A stretch of DNA of 64,000 nt from Pipra filicauda (lineage: Eukaryota > Chordata > Aves > Passeriformes > Pipridae), in contig NW_024104508.1 in assembly GCF_003945595.2 (NCBI RefSeq), forward strand, positions 310,001 to 374,000, read 5' to 3'. Below the pieces are notes generated by a model. That model saw nothing but the letters and a program-made list of their open reading frames with translations. It was not told where the DNA came from and ran no database searches. Made by a program: the position numbers and the translations under genes. The first letter of the stretch is position 1, and the number at the start of each line of letters is the position of its first letter. Shown piece by piece: positions 12,636 through 24,800 of the stretch.

Positions 12636-13755
12636 TCAGGTGTATTGTCTTTATTATGAGGGTATAAGGGTTTTGAAATAGAAATATCTATTCTCTTGTA
12701 CAAAGAGGAATGTAAAAGTGTAGCCCTTGCATATTAGATCTGAGCATCAAAGACCAAATGCCTAGAAGTAGAATAATATGAAAACTTGAGAAATGTTATA
12801 GTGAGTAGTTAAATTCCACTCTAGCATTTGATTTAGTGATAATCCTCCAAAACCAGTTCTGCATCTGATAAACACAGGTTTAAAATCCAGTTGTTGACAC
12901 ATGCTAAGGAAATGAAACACATTCTCCCTATATGAAGTTCACATTTTTCTGGGTGAAACAAAGCACACTTGTAGCTCGTGCCTCTAAGCCACCTTTTAAA
13001 ACACTAAGGAGAACTGAAAGTCATCTACATGAAGCAGTATCATCTGACGTGCTAAAAAGATTTGAGTTAAATAGTTTGACTGTCACATCCACTCTTAAGC
13101 CTTTGAAAAGTAAGAAAATCAAATTTAAGATTTACACGTAAAACTCAAGGCATACAGTTCCTTGACATTACAACTCTGCTTCACGTATCTCACTGCAGAG
13201 GTAGGTTGGTTGCTCTCTGAACCTCTTCAGCTCAAGCAAAATAGAAGGACCTTTAATAAAATGAGTGAAGGTAGCAAGTTGGGTTCCCTAGAACATCACC
13301 AAACCTGACTGATAAGAACCACAATAATAATATACTCTCCTTTAAGAAATTCTCCACTTTTAAAGAAGAAACAGAAAAGGTAGCAGGTCTGGCAAGTGGT
13401 AATAAAGGCACCCGGTTTGCATCCTTCTGAACAGAACCCACAATTTAACCATATACCAGCCAATCAAAACTACTTTGTCCCTCAATTTTTAAATGCACAT
13501 AATTCTAAACAATTATGTTACTCAATGGTCCTGAATGTTACTGAATAGCAAATGCATCAGATGGGAAGCTAAACTTTATAATTTAAAACATGCATACACA
13601 TAAAAGGGGAGAGAGGAAAAAACAAGACACACTTTTTCAAAACAACATACAAAATTACATAGCAACTGTGTAAAAGCTCCTGGACAATTTCCTTTTCCAT
13701 GCCTCCAATGGAGGGTTTATTCCAGAGAGACAACCCTCAGCAGACAAAGACTGCT

Positions 13756-14110
13756 CGTAAACATAGAAACAGAGGAATTGCCATACTGGGTCAGATTAAT
13801 AGTACATTTAGTTCAGTAACCTCTTATTTGACAGCAGCCAGCATCAGATGCTTCAGGGAAAGGATGAAGAAATTTCCAGGAGAGCAATTACAGAAAAAAT
13901 TTTCCCATAAAATTTCTTTCCAACTCACATCATCTACTGGATGGCTTATGTCCTGTAACAGGAGATTTTCTTCTTGTCTTTTTGTTTGGTTTTGCTAGCC
14001 TGAATAATACAAATAACACTAAATAATACTTCGAGCACTGTGAATATCTTCTGTATCTATAGTCCATATGTTTTTAATCCTAAAAACTGTTGTTCCTAGC
14101 AGAATTGAGA
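13756..14110 (-). repeat. ancient CR1-type LINE 3' end
   Basis: Starts with CATAGAAACAGAGGAATTGCC, followed by CATACTGGGTCAGATTAATAG and a 'cca/aca-tttagttcagtaacctct' segment. About 170 bases on come TTTCTTTCCAACTCACATCA and GGCTTATGTCCTG. This order (CATAGAA end, 'attgccatactgggtcag', 'gtttcttcctaa', 'tggcttatgccctg') is that of an old sauropsid CR1-type repeat. The CATAGAA end lies on the left, so the element's 3' end points left and it reads on the minus strand. It is heavily diverged and non-coding. The right boundary is approximate. Confidence 0.6.
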
Positions 14111-16270
14111 GGCACTGAGTTTCAAAATCACCAGTTAGCTGCTTAAAATAATATTCTGCTCTGCTTTTAAAAAACTCTCCCATTTTGCCTGGATCATCCT
14201 GTGTAGTTGTAGGACCTAGTGTAGCACAGCAAAAGAAAAGTTGAGTGGATATTACTCACCTTCTTCAAGAGTCCCTTCTGTTCTGCTTTTCTCAACGCAA
14301 TTTACTGCAGTGACTCAGAAAGCAGCTTGGAGAAGGCAGAAATGCCTCCAAAATTCCTTCCCTTACTCCAAATGTTTCAGGTTTCCTTTAGGACAAATAT
14401 TAGTTTCTTTGTCAAATTTACTTGTTCATCTTAATTGCTAGTATACACTTCTTCAAATGTCACCCTTCTAGTTAACAACCTCCTTGGATTTCAGGACAAA
14501 CACTTTTTAGGGCAGGAAAAAAAATCAATTCTTGAATAACAAGTCAAGAATAACGAGTCATTTCTCTAATTAAGGCATTGACTTTCTAGTAAGATTTCAC
14601 TGAAATTATCTGCATAGTCACTTCCTTGTTAAAACCCTAGGTAAATATTAGTAAAAAAACAGTTACATCAAGTAATAATAGCAGCTGACAGATAAACACT
14701 ATCAAGAGGACTCCATTCTCTCCCCAGACAAACACAATGTCAGAGTCCAAATGAAGGCAGAAGGGGAATAATATGGGCTCAAGCTGTCCAAAACCTGTAT
14801 TTGCATCTGCAAGTAAACACTTAAACTCTGTAAACACCAAGCCATTACCATCCTCTCAACTGAGCCACAGCAAGCAGCTAATGGGGAAGCTGCAGACAAG
14901 CAGGGACACTGACTCTCTTTGCAGCGTGTCCCATCCATTGACCTCTGGTTGGCTTTAGGGTCACTTGGGATTCATCCATGCTGGCTGAAGTCTGCGGGCT
15001 GGCTCTAGGATTTTTGGAGAAGGTTGAACATTTGCAATTTTTCTTAATACATTTGCACTGTCCATGTCCATATGTCTTCATTTGCGAATCAGCTCAAGCG
15101 TGGAAACGACTAGAGCATGAGCAAGTATTAAACTAAATTATTTCAGCAATCACATTACTTTTGGTAGACTGACTTTTGCCAAACCAAAGCATCTGCATCT
15201 CAGAAATGCAACCTCCAAATATAAAAACTTTTCAAAGTGTATGAGTTCACAAAGGTCTGGAAGATGGCAATCCTCCAAACATTATTGCTGCAAACAACAC
15301 TAGCATAAGCAAATCAGCCCTCTGAAATCAGTTTTTACAGAACATCTGAGCAAGGAAAGGCTAAAGAGGATTTTTTTTTTTTAATTTTCATTTTTGAACA
15401 GATTTTTAAACATTCATTTAAACAAAAATAAACAAACATTAATAAACACATATTCACACACAGTGTGAATATCAATCATACTTCAAGGTTCCCTGGTCTC
15501 ATTTAAAATTGCATTCTTCCATTCAGTTCTCCCTAACTATAGTCAAAACAGCAGAAACTCCAAGTCTTGCTACTGTTTGAGATTCAGGCTAAAAGAGGAA
15601 CTAAATGCAGAGAAACAGATGCTGATGGAGAGCTGGGAAGACTCACTTTTATTCCTCTTATCTCTCAATGCAGGACCTTCCAAACAAATTCAGTGGAAAG
15701 ACTACCTCATGTGGGCAGATAAGAAATGGAAACAGGTCTATATCGAAGGACAAGCTCATACTCACATGTGATCTGCCCCTCACAAATGTCAAATAAATAC
15801 AAGAGAACCCTGCACAGGGAACCGTCATCCTAGGGCTCCTGGTGCTCTCAGGGCTGACAACTCAGATCAGCACTGTGAGACACCTGCAGGATCTCACCAT
15901 GAGTGCAAAAAGCAAATACCATCACCTTTCAGACAGAATAGGAGGGAATGATGCTCCTGATCTCAACAGAGCTTCTCAAAGTGTCTTCTTACGTACTAGG
16001 CGAGGTCGAGTAAAATGGATGCATTCAGGATTTTACAAACCTCACTATATTTTTCTTTATTATTCACATGATTTAGGAGACACTCCATGATCAACAGAGT
16101 CAGAGGCCCAAAATAACAGTGTTGCACTATCAGCAAAACGTGAAAAAGAAACTATAGATCCACCAGCTTCACTGGGATGTCTCTAAAAGGGACAACATGT
16201 AAAAAGTGAGTTCAAAAATACTAGAAACCACTTCTGAGCACCGTCAAGCTGGCTGAAATCTTAAGAGTTT

Positions 16271-16283
16271 GGGGGGGGGGGGG
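16271..16283 (+). repeat. 13-base G run
   Basis: Uninterrupted run of 13 G. A second run of identical length occurs at 63970-63982. Such runs are length-unstable and error-prone in sequencing, so the exact count is uncertain. Confidence 0.85.
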
Positions 16284-18289
16284 AAGGAAAGTGTTGTGAC
16301 AAGTAATCTAAACAAATGTTAAAAGTGAAGTTTGACAAAGATGAAATATCTGCCAAACACCCAAAATATAAATGAAACTGCCATTCAGCCAGGGCCAAAT
16401 AAAACAAGACGCAGGCAGGCAGTTTCTGACAGAACAGTAAGGGCATTGTTAGGTCTTCTTATAGACCTCCTTTCTTCATGCAAAAAAAAACAGGAGAGGG
16501 AAAAAAAAAACAACACACCAGTATGTGGCAAAATGTGCCTCCATTTCAGTGCGCACCTCAGGCTCTCTGTATTTATCTGTGAAAGAAAGGGAATGGGGGG
16601 TTTGCCCGTGATTTCTGCTGAACACTGGGGTGCTACACATGCTGGAGGTTTGCAAGGACTGGAGCAGGAGCAGATGTTGAAAGACAACAGAGAAAGTCCA
16701 GCAGGAGGAAGGAGAGGGTTTGGGGGAGTGGTAAACTCATCTGAAACATTTAACAAGACTTTAAGCCTATTTGGTTTCAAAGGCTAATTAGTATTTTGAA
16801 TAACGGACCTCTTTACTAAGCATATAACCACCTCATCCTTCCAGTGACTGACAAAAATCAAAGGTTACAAAATGAACATACGTAAGGTCTTTATACTTCT
16901 AACAAACAATAAAACAACTTTTCCCATAAATTTCCTAATGAAGCAAAATATAGCACAGAGACTATGATGCCAAAAAAAAAAACGCAACCCAAAAAACCTG
17001 ACTCATTAACTCTGCAGGTATTCTGAACAGTATTTTGATCTTTTCTGAAATGAACAGTAAAAGTAGCATATTCCCCACTACAAGCTTTATTTTAGGATCA
17101 AAAGGATAGAGGAGTCTACACATTTAATTAGCAGAGGAAATAAAAAAACCCATTAATGAAAAACAAAACACATTTTAGAAAAAAAAGTACAGTATAAATG
17201 TTACAGAGAGACACTGATGTGTGTTCCTCTGTTAACGGTAACAGTTCAGGAGGAGTAATTTCTGAAAGTGGTGCATTGACTTCCAACTTCACAGCTTTTC
17301 AGGATATTCACCCTTCTGTGACTGCTTAACGTGATCTCCTCTATTTATAGAGACTTTTTTTGCAACTCTTATCATATGGTTATTAAAATGAACAGGCAGA
17401 ATCACAGAAGCACCGCAGCAGCCAACATCAGTGACTGAATAAAAGACACTACTTTAGCACACACTTTTGCTTGCAACTTGGGCAGCTTTGAGATTTTTCT
17501 TGGCAACGTTCACTGTGCAGGTTAGGAGAGCCTAGTAGCTATGCTGGAAGCATGGGATGTGGCTGACCCAGGGGTGTAAGCATGACCCCTACTTAAAACA
17601 GCACCTAATGTTGGTGCAGGGCACCCACTTCGTGTCTGGCCCTCTGACCACCTAAACCAGTGCAGGGCGGCGAGGTTTCACACCCACCCCAGGGCTGCTC
17701 CTGGGAACAATGGCAAACCTCTCCCAGTCCAGCTGTAGCCTTCAAGCAGCAGGCTCCCTACAAATGGGAGAATCCCTACAATAGACTGCACATTCCTTTA
17801 GGGATAAAGCCAGACAGAACTCCGCTGAGAAGTAGATCTGATATGGCCACCTCCCTGACGCTCAGTAGGAATCAGAGAGTCCTTTGCTGCTGGTGTATGT
17901 ATACAGTAAACTATGACACATGGAGATGCAGATGAGGAGCAGATCTCTGAACACCCACCCAAAGCTGCAGGTCCCATGACAGGTCAGCCCAAAAATCTGT
18001 CTTACCTAAGCCTCCGCAGATACGTAACTCCAAACATTCTCACAGGTACCTAGGTCAAGTCCCTTCAGATAACATGGAAACACTTTCAGTGGACTAGAGG
18101 TTCAGGATTCTCCCCATGCTGGGCTCACAGCTCGCCTACTGAGGGTGTTCCTGGTCCCACCCATCAAGTGAGTCCTCCAGACCATCAGCAGGCTCACTTC
18201 TGTGAGCAGCCCTGTGAGCCCATTCCACCTGGTCACACTACCTATGGCGAAGAAACAGCCCCCAAACTTCCAAGATATATCTGAATGCA

Positions 18290-18314
18290 CATATATATAT
18301 ATATATATATATAT
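18290..18314. repeat. (AT)n microsatellite
   Basis: About twelve AT units in a row, likely polymorphic in length. Confidence 0.9.
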
Positions 18315-19799
18315 TGAGCCATGCTGGTTTTTGAGAGAGTTTATGTTCTCAGACACAAAGAATTCATCATTTTAGTCTCAGCTTGCATCATAGCTATTTC
18401 TTCACGAGTGTCCCATGTGTTTCTTTACAGGCTGGTTGTAGTTGCATTATGTTTTAATTAATTGTACACATAAGAACTGGATTTTATACAAATTCACTTT
18501 TGCAGTTTCCAGTTGCACAGCGAAACAGCCTTTAGTCAGACTTTAAAAGAAGCTCAGCTTTCTTCTATTATAAATGTATATCGCAATAAATTGAGGAAAG
18601 TCTAAATGTTTTCTGCTTTGTTTACAGGATGTAAATGCTTTTTCATTATGACAAACAGGGTTATGGGTAAAAAAAGTATGTATTTTAAAATTTAATTGTT
18701 GATTTAAGCTTTATTTTAAACCTGCTAGCAAAAAAACCCCAACTTTATTTGAGTCTATTAATTACACAATTAACATTTAAAACCATCATAGGTCCTCTAT
18801 CACTGGTTTTACTACTTTTAAAACGTGAGTCTTTTGGGAGTGCTGGAGTCTGGAGTCCCAGACAAGAGAGGATGGACGGTGCTGATCCATAGGGTGAGCA
18901 TAAGCTCCTGCTGCTGCAAAACCATTCTGGTTCCAAGTAGCTGGTATGAAGTGGGTATGAGCCAAGAGCATAAACACCAACTGAAGTAATCCCTGCAACT
19001 GCAGGTATTCCTATCTGTTAGGTGGAAATGTCTGTTAGGCAGACACAAAGCTCTCATCTTAAAACTAGGACTGAATTAAATCCATCTCAGAGAAGAAGCA
19101 GCTCAAAGGTCAAGATAAGAAGGCATAAGTGTACTTCTTTTGTTCTGCAATCTCAGCTTATTGCTTATAGTCTACATGGGAAAAATAAATCCAGAGACCA
19201 CATTGCCTGTTTTGTATTTTAATTAAGTAAGTGCCTGGAAATAAGTTATAGGTTTTTTCCACTGCCTTCTCTTGCTAGCTGCCCAAACACAGGCCTTTCT
19301 ATAACCATGTCACGGATCAAAAGATTAATTAAATACAAACAAAAACCCTACTGGCACATAAGCTTATTAAAATGTCTCTACCAATTTCACCTTTGTGTCT
19401 CTTCTTAGAAATGAATACATCCTCATTTGACACAAACCCCCATGGTCTCATGTTCTGTAATCCCAATCTCTCTCCAGCTATCCACGGTTCTTTTGCCATT
19501 ACAGCATATGGTGTTTCAAAGAGGCTCTGATGTTGCCATTTCCTTGCCCTACTCCCAGAGACACACAGACTGAATTCCATTCATTGTGGGCAATTTGTTC
19601 ATGTCCAATTTACCCAATGCTCTCTGCAACTGTTTAGTGTTATGAATGGCTATTGTTAGCCTTAAAAAAACCTCCTTAAAAAAAAAGGTTTTGGGGGCAT
19701 TATTTTTTTGGTTGGTCAGTTTTGGTGACTTTTCTTCAGTACACTATCAAGTAAAATACTTCTTCAACCCTGTGGTGTTGTAGACCCACGTTTATTTGC

Positions 19800-20362
19800 T
19801 GTACTGGGTCTTAATGGTACAGCAGCCCATACAGTGCCATGCTTCCAATCTGTGGCTGAAACTGAGTTGATAACCCATTGATGTTCTCATTATTGCTGAG
19901 CAGGGCTTGCACAGCAGCAAGACCTTCTCTTGTGCCCACTGTGCCCTGCACCATCCCACTCCAGTGAATAGGCTGAAACAGGCATGAGACTGGAAGGGGA
20001 ACAGTTAAACAGCACTGACCAAAGGGATATTCCAGATGGCACGATGTTGTGCTTGGCAGTGAACACTCATGGAATAGAGGAGGAAGCGAGTATGTTCATG
20101 GTTATGGTGTTTGTCTTCCCAAGCAACAGCCATGTGTGCTTTCCAGGAAGGAGCTGATATCTGCCTGCTGATTTGAAGTAGCAAATGAATTACTCTTTTT
20201 GCTTTGCTTGTGTGTACAGATCTTGCTGTCACAATTAAAATGTCGTTATCTCGATCAACAAATCATGTCACCTTCCTTCTATTTTTTCCCTGTCTCATGG
20301 CAGAGTGCAGGAGTGAGCAGCTGGGTGACCAACTGGCTGTTAGCCAGGGCTAACCCAAATCA
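19800..20362 (+). mobile_element. solo LTR of an avian ERVL-type endogenous retrovirus
   Basis: A 563-base block begins TGTACTGGG and ends CCCAAATCA, giving the TG...CA termini of an LTR. Landmarks appear in the order of the common bird ERVL-type LTR: CTGTGGCTGAAACTGAGTTG, ATAACCCATTGATGTTCTC, TTGCTGAGCAGGGCTTGCAC, CCAAAGGGATATTCCAGATG, GTTTGTCTTCCCAAGCAAC, then CTGCCTGCTGATTTGAAGTA, TTTTTGCTTTGCTTGTGTG and ATTAAA at 20234-20239 as a polyadenylation signal. The TATA region near 20075 is eroded. No gag, pol or env sequence flanks it, so the internal region was lost, presumably by LTR-LTR recombination. No clear target-site duplication is visible (TTTGC on the left, AGGCT on the right). The insertion is in sense with the plus strand. 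Confidence 0.8.
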
Positions 20363-20984
20363 AGGCTACAATTGCCAATGATTTTCTTCTCGACCTCCTT
20401 CTTCATGTCTAGTTATCTTCTGTTTAATTAATCTAATTAACCCATATTAAATTAGCAGATCAAAGAAATGTCTTGACATAACAGCTGACTTGGTTAGCAT
20501 CACTGCATGCTTGGAATCACAACAGATTTATGTAAGATTACTGGTTGAAGCTGGATGCCTTCCTCAGGCCAACCTCTCTGTTTAATCCACAGAATAAATT
20601 TAATGTTTTAATTTATAAGAATAATTTCAGGCAATCCTTAGGAAAAGGGAAGACGATGGCACAAACGTGATATAACCACGTACATTTATATGTACCTTCC
20701 TTCATTTCTACGCACGACAACAGAAAAGATATCAGAACTTCAAGATCCCTGGTTGATCCAGGTAGTAGTAACACAAGTTGTGTTGGTTGTATGTGATGAA
20801 CAGGATACTGGCAGATGCCAAAGTAATGACCCTGAGAGCTATAAAGTTGCTCATATGTTTGTTGAATAAGCATAAAGGCATTAATAAACCAAAACTATTT
20901 ACTTAGGCACTTCAGAGTTGTACATAGCCACGTAGGGCACAGGGGAGAGGGCTGCTGGATTGTATCTTCACATCTGACAGTGGT
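20363..20984. other. no feature seen
   Basis: Unique A/T-rich sequence between the LTR and the MIR-like relic. An 86-codon minus-strand open frame here has no recognisable content. Confidence 0.5.
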
Positions 20985-21062
20985 TTGCTAGTGACTTCAG
21001 GAAAGTCATTTGAACTCCATCTGACTCAATTTTTCCATTTGTGAAATGGAAATCAACATGCA
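20985..21062 (+). repeat. MIR-like SINE relic
   Basis: The segment 'gtgacttcaggaaagtcatt' and then 'ctgactcaatttttccattt', 'gtgaaatggaaatcaacatg' follows the central MIR pattern (gacc..gggcaagtcactt ... cctcagtttcctcatctgtaaaatggggata) with many substitutions. It reads on the plus strand. Other old SINEs or LINE tails share this core, so the family call is tentative. Confidence 0.5.
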
Positions 21063-21689
21063 CTTCCATTTTCAGATAAGAGAAATACTCAAGGCTGGCA
21101 ACATCATTAAGCATAAGTTACTAATATCTATTAGTACCTGGTGTACATGATTGCCCCTTTAAGCAGTTTTCCTAGGGGTATGGGGAAACATGACTTACAG
21201 TTCAGTACAGATAACAACTTCATTTCAATAGCCATTCTGAAAAGAGCAATGTACATGCTCCTAAATGAATTCCACGCCCCAAATCAATTCAATGCCTAAG
21301 AAGACAAAAGTATCCACTAGAAAATAAGGCAAGGTATTCTAAGAAGGCTGTTTTATCTATATGATATGTTTCCTGCATCTCACGATGATTTACTGTAATA
21401 GGTAATAACTAGTGTACATAATATCTGGTTTTTAATAACCACGCTTCCATTATATTTCATTTCCCAAAGGGACTATTTGTGTTTTTTCATATCTTTTAAC
21501 TGTAAAACTGTAAACTGCTATAATCAAGTTCTGCTTTCTCTTGTATTCTGGACATCCTCAGTTGATTATAATCACTGCCTGCTGAACTTATCTTCAAAAT
21601 GTTAATCATGAATTGAAATAAAAATTGATATTATTACATTATGTACTGCCCCATTCATTCACTCTTCTTAACCCAGGAGACTCAGAATA

Positions 21690-21840
21690 TGAAGACCCAT
21701 AAAACAGAAAAGAAAAAAACTCAGGAAAGTAAAAAAAAAAAAAACCAAGTAAAGAAGGAAAAAAAAAAAAGAAGAAAAAAAAAGAAAACCAAGCCAAACC
21801 AATCAATCCACCAACCAACCAACAAAAAACAAACAAAGCC
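21690..21840 (+). repeat. A-rich, T-poor low-complexity tract
   Basis: About 150 bases dominated by A with scattered G and C and very few T, including A runs of 12-14 and a CCAA-rich part. Lysine-rich open frames across it come from composition and were not called as genes. Confidence 0.85.
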
Positions 21841-24800
21841 AAAAACTGGCTCTGATAAAGACAAGAAGACAGTTGAAAAAAGTGAAAACCCGTGATGTTC
21901 TCTCTGGTATCTGTAAAAGAGACGTAGGCTCTGAAAGTATGTTTCAAGGTACTTGTACAACGTTCACTGTAACTCCAGATAAAATAAAGCATATTTAAAA
22001 ATAGTTCAACTGGCACATCTGTATATAGTACACTACTTTTTTGGGAACTAGGGACTTGCTCCCACAGCCATCAGAAGAACTACATGATGGAAATATATTT
22101 TAGAAGGTGTCAAAAAAAACCCAGGTGCGTGTTGTAAAGTCAGCTGGACTTTTCAAACTGAATCCACATTTAGGGGACTGATAGCTTCAGAGAGGGTCAC
22201 TGGATAGGGGTATACTACTGACAACATCCACAGTGACATCTTCAGCAGTCTCATACACAGCATTTCAGAGATTTCCGCGTTTCCAGGAAGTTGGGAAGAT
22301 CCAAAATCCTTGGTTTAACTTACACCCAGCACAAAAGATGCATGCACGCACATGCACACACACAGTGTTTTAGTTTTCGGAACAGCTTTAATATGGAAAG
22401 CTAATAGTGCAAACTAACAAAACCAGTGGGGTCCATCACTTTATCTTGATCAGTACAACCAAAAGGCTGGCTATACCTGCATCCAGAAGACCAAGACACA
22501 ACCATGGCCTTCTTGAAAACAAAGATCTCCTTAGAAAGGGTTTTAGTGGAACACATAGAAATTAACTCTCTGAAAAACCTCCCTGTCCTTTAACTGGACA
22601 CTGTCATTGGAGGCAACTCACATTTCTTAGCTTCCTCTCAGGAAGAAAGGGACGAGTATTTGCAAGGTAGATTTAGGAAAACCGCACAAATGAAAAGTTG
22701 GCCAGATAAATTCAGCCAGCTGGAAAGGAAAATCAATGAACTAAAAGCATTATTAATTGAGACAACTGAATATGGACAGAGGCAAAACTACTGACAGAAC
22801 AGAGGAGATAAAGCAGACAAACCATTATCACCAAAAGTAAATAACATTGAACCAATCAGATATGATCAAAGGAGCATGTATATAAGTACTGGTGATATTA
22901 CTTCTGAATTTGATTTATTTTATCTTAAGTCACAGTGTATATCATTTAAGCAAGCCAGTTCCTTCCAGGTATCTTGCTAATATCCCTTAACAGGAATAGG
23001 ACTGGATGCCCAGACAGGAACAGATTAAATGAAAAGGAAAAAAACACCCCTAACTAGATAGAAAGGCACTATAAATTCAGGATAGCTAACAAATCTCCTA
23101 GCAAGAGGCCACCATTATCATACAGTCTGGTCTATCATAAACATAGGGCATGTTTTTTCCCCCAGAACCAGGACTAATGCAATTCTGTACATATATAAAA
23201 GAAAATACTTCAAATGGTGGCAAGTTTCTCATTTCTCCTATTAAACTCTTGCCTTTTCCTCTCTATTTATGGTTTCAGTGTACATACTTAGGGAACAACT
23301 GTATATCTGATGCCCATGATGCGGTAACAAGCCCCATGAAGTGCCTGTCTCTGTAGCAACACTGACTTTCTTCTGGTCTGATGTGTCAAATACACCTCAT
23401 TTAGACATCTGCTCCAAAAAGAGAGATCTGTAAGAAAATTTTATCTAATATCAATTCAATATCCAGGATATGGTAGGTAGTATCCTTCAAGTAAGTATCG
23501 GACAGGACAATGGTTCTTATTTCAGGATAACATGAGTTCACTACAGCTGTCGAGTATTTACACTCAATACTATTTATCATTTCTGGCCATAACAGTTTCC
23601 AAATTTCCCCTGCAGTTGCAACTCCATGTCCTAATGCATCTGTTTTTTCATCCCAAGCTGCAGTCTGCTTTGATAACTGTAACTATGCAGAGCATATATA
23701 AACATGATAAGGAGACTATACATCACAAGTATAACTAGAAATACCAAGTGTTCTTCAGGCGTGAAAAGGAAAACATACTAAAAAAACTAATATGTAGGGA
23801 AACATACTGAATGCACTTTTAACTGCAACTGATTTAGTCACAGCTGAGTCCAGCCTGGCCTTTATGAACTGCACCCACGGTTAAGTAGCTGTCATGGAAA
23901 AACTAACATATCTCAAGAAGGCAGCATATATTCTCTTCTGGCCTGTGTCAGTTAATATTCAACACTGTCAAACAGCACACCTGCCTAATTCTCCTAAGTT
24001 ATCATTGCATTATAAAGTCATGGCACTTTTACCAAAGTTCACTAAAAATAACTGAAAGAAGCACATTCACTGTCATCTTAATAGCTCTGTATAACCTACG
24101 AGACAAGTGGCAGTGTGCTCCCCACTTGGTAGGTGGATGCACGCTATTGTAAGGCAATCATTTGCCTTTTATTTCTTTGATTATGGATGTTAAAACCTTA
24201 AATAAAAAAAAAAAGTAAAATTAAAACTCCCCATAAAGTACCCTACAAAAGTAAAGGCACTGATAATACAGTATTTACAGGGTGTGGTTAGTTATCTCAT
24301 TTTGTTTTTACTACTCAATAATGTTTTCATGGAAATTACAAAGGATAGGTATTCCTGCCAGACCTGAAATTATTTGTAAAAATGTACAGTATTCCATTAA
24401 CATTTCTGCAAGTCTGAGACTACAACTGGCAAACAATCTGTCCTGGCTTTGTGGCTTTCCTAACAAAAAAAAAAAAACCACTAAAAAATGAGCGCTGCGA
24501 ACTTCGTAACTGTGCTATGTTTCTTGTCATGCTGGGATTAGTAATAGCAGTGCTATCAAATATTACTGTGCAATAAAACCTGTGGTTTGCATTTAGATTA
24601 CATTTGATTTCTTCATGTGGAAAATGCATGCTCTAATTTTCCTCTTACAGTAAAATTGATAATACATAGAATACAACATCACAGTAGATGACACAGTCTA
24701 CAAGGTAGGCATGACTTGTTTTATAGTCATAAAGCTTGTATGTCTGGTTGTGATTTTATGAGCCAGGCATACAAAAAAAGAGCACAAAAAAGATATTTAT

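Larger units (their letters stand above)
9561..13755. other. mostly featureless stretch
   Basis: No gene is supported. Minor items are a TATA/AATAAA pair near 10338-10364 (listed), a broken A-tract at 11408-11436 and an AAT-rich microsatellite at 12614-12635. Open frames of up to 97 codons near 10.6-11.1 kb occur on both strands and look like chance in slightly more G/C-rich DNA. Confidence 0.5.
14111..19799. other. no gene seen; a few simple repeats
   Basis: Unique sequence with chance open frames only. The longest is 151 codons at 16332-16787. It crosses an A-tract that writes a lysine run, and a 131-codon frame lies antisense to it. A T-run sits at 15371-15382, a 13-G run at 16271 and an (AT)n array at 18290. 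Two G/C-richer patches, 17560-17720 and 18085-18270, have repeat-like texture, but I could not place them in a family. Confidence 0.5.

Noticed and set aside
16332..16787. 151-codon plus-strand frame with a 131-codon antisense frame
   Set aside because: Crosses A-tracts that encode lysine runs. No domain texture on either strand.
18085..18270. Repeat-like G/C-rich patch compared with CR1 3' regions
   Set aside because: Word order did not match any CR1 segment I know, so no family call was made.
21641..21895. Lysine-rich open frame resembling a nuclear protein
   Set aside because: Entirely explained by the A-rich, T-poor low-complexity tract.
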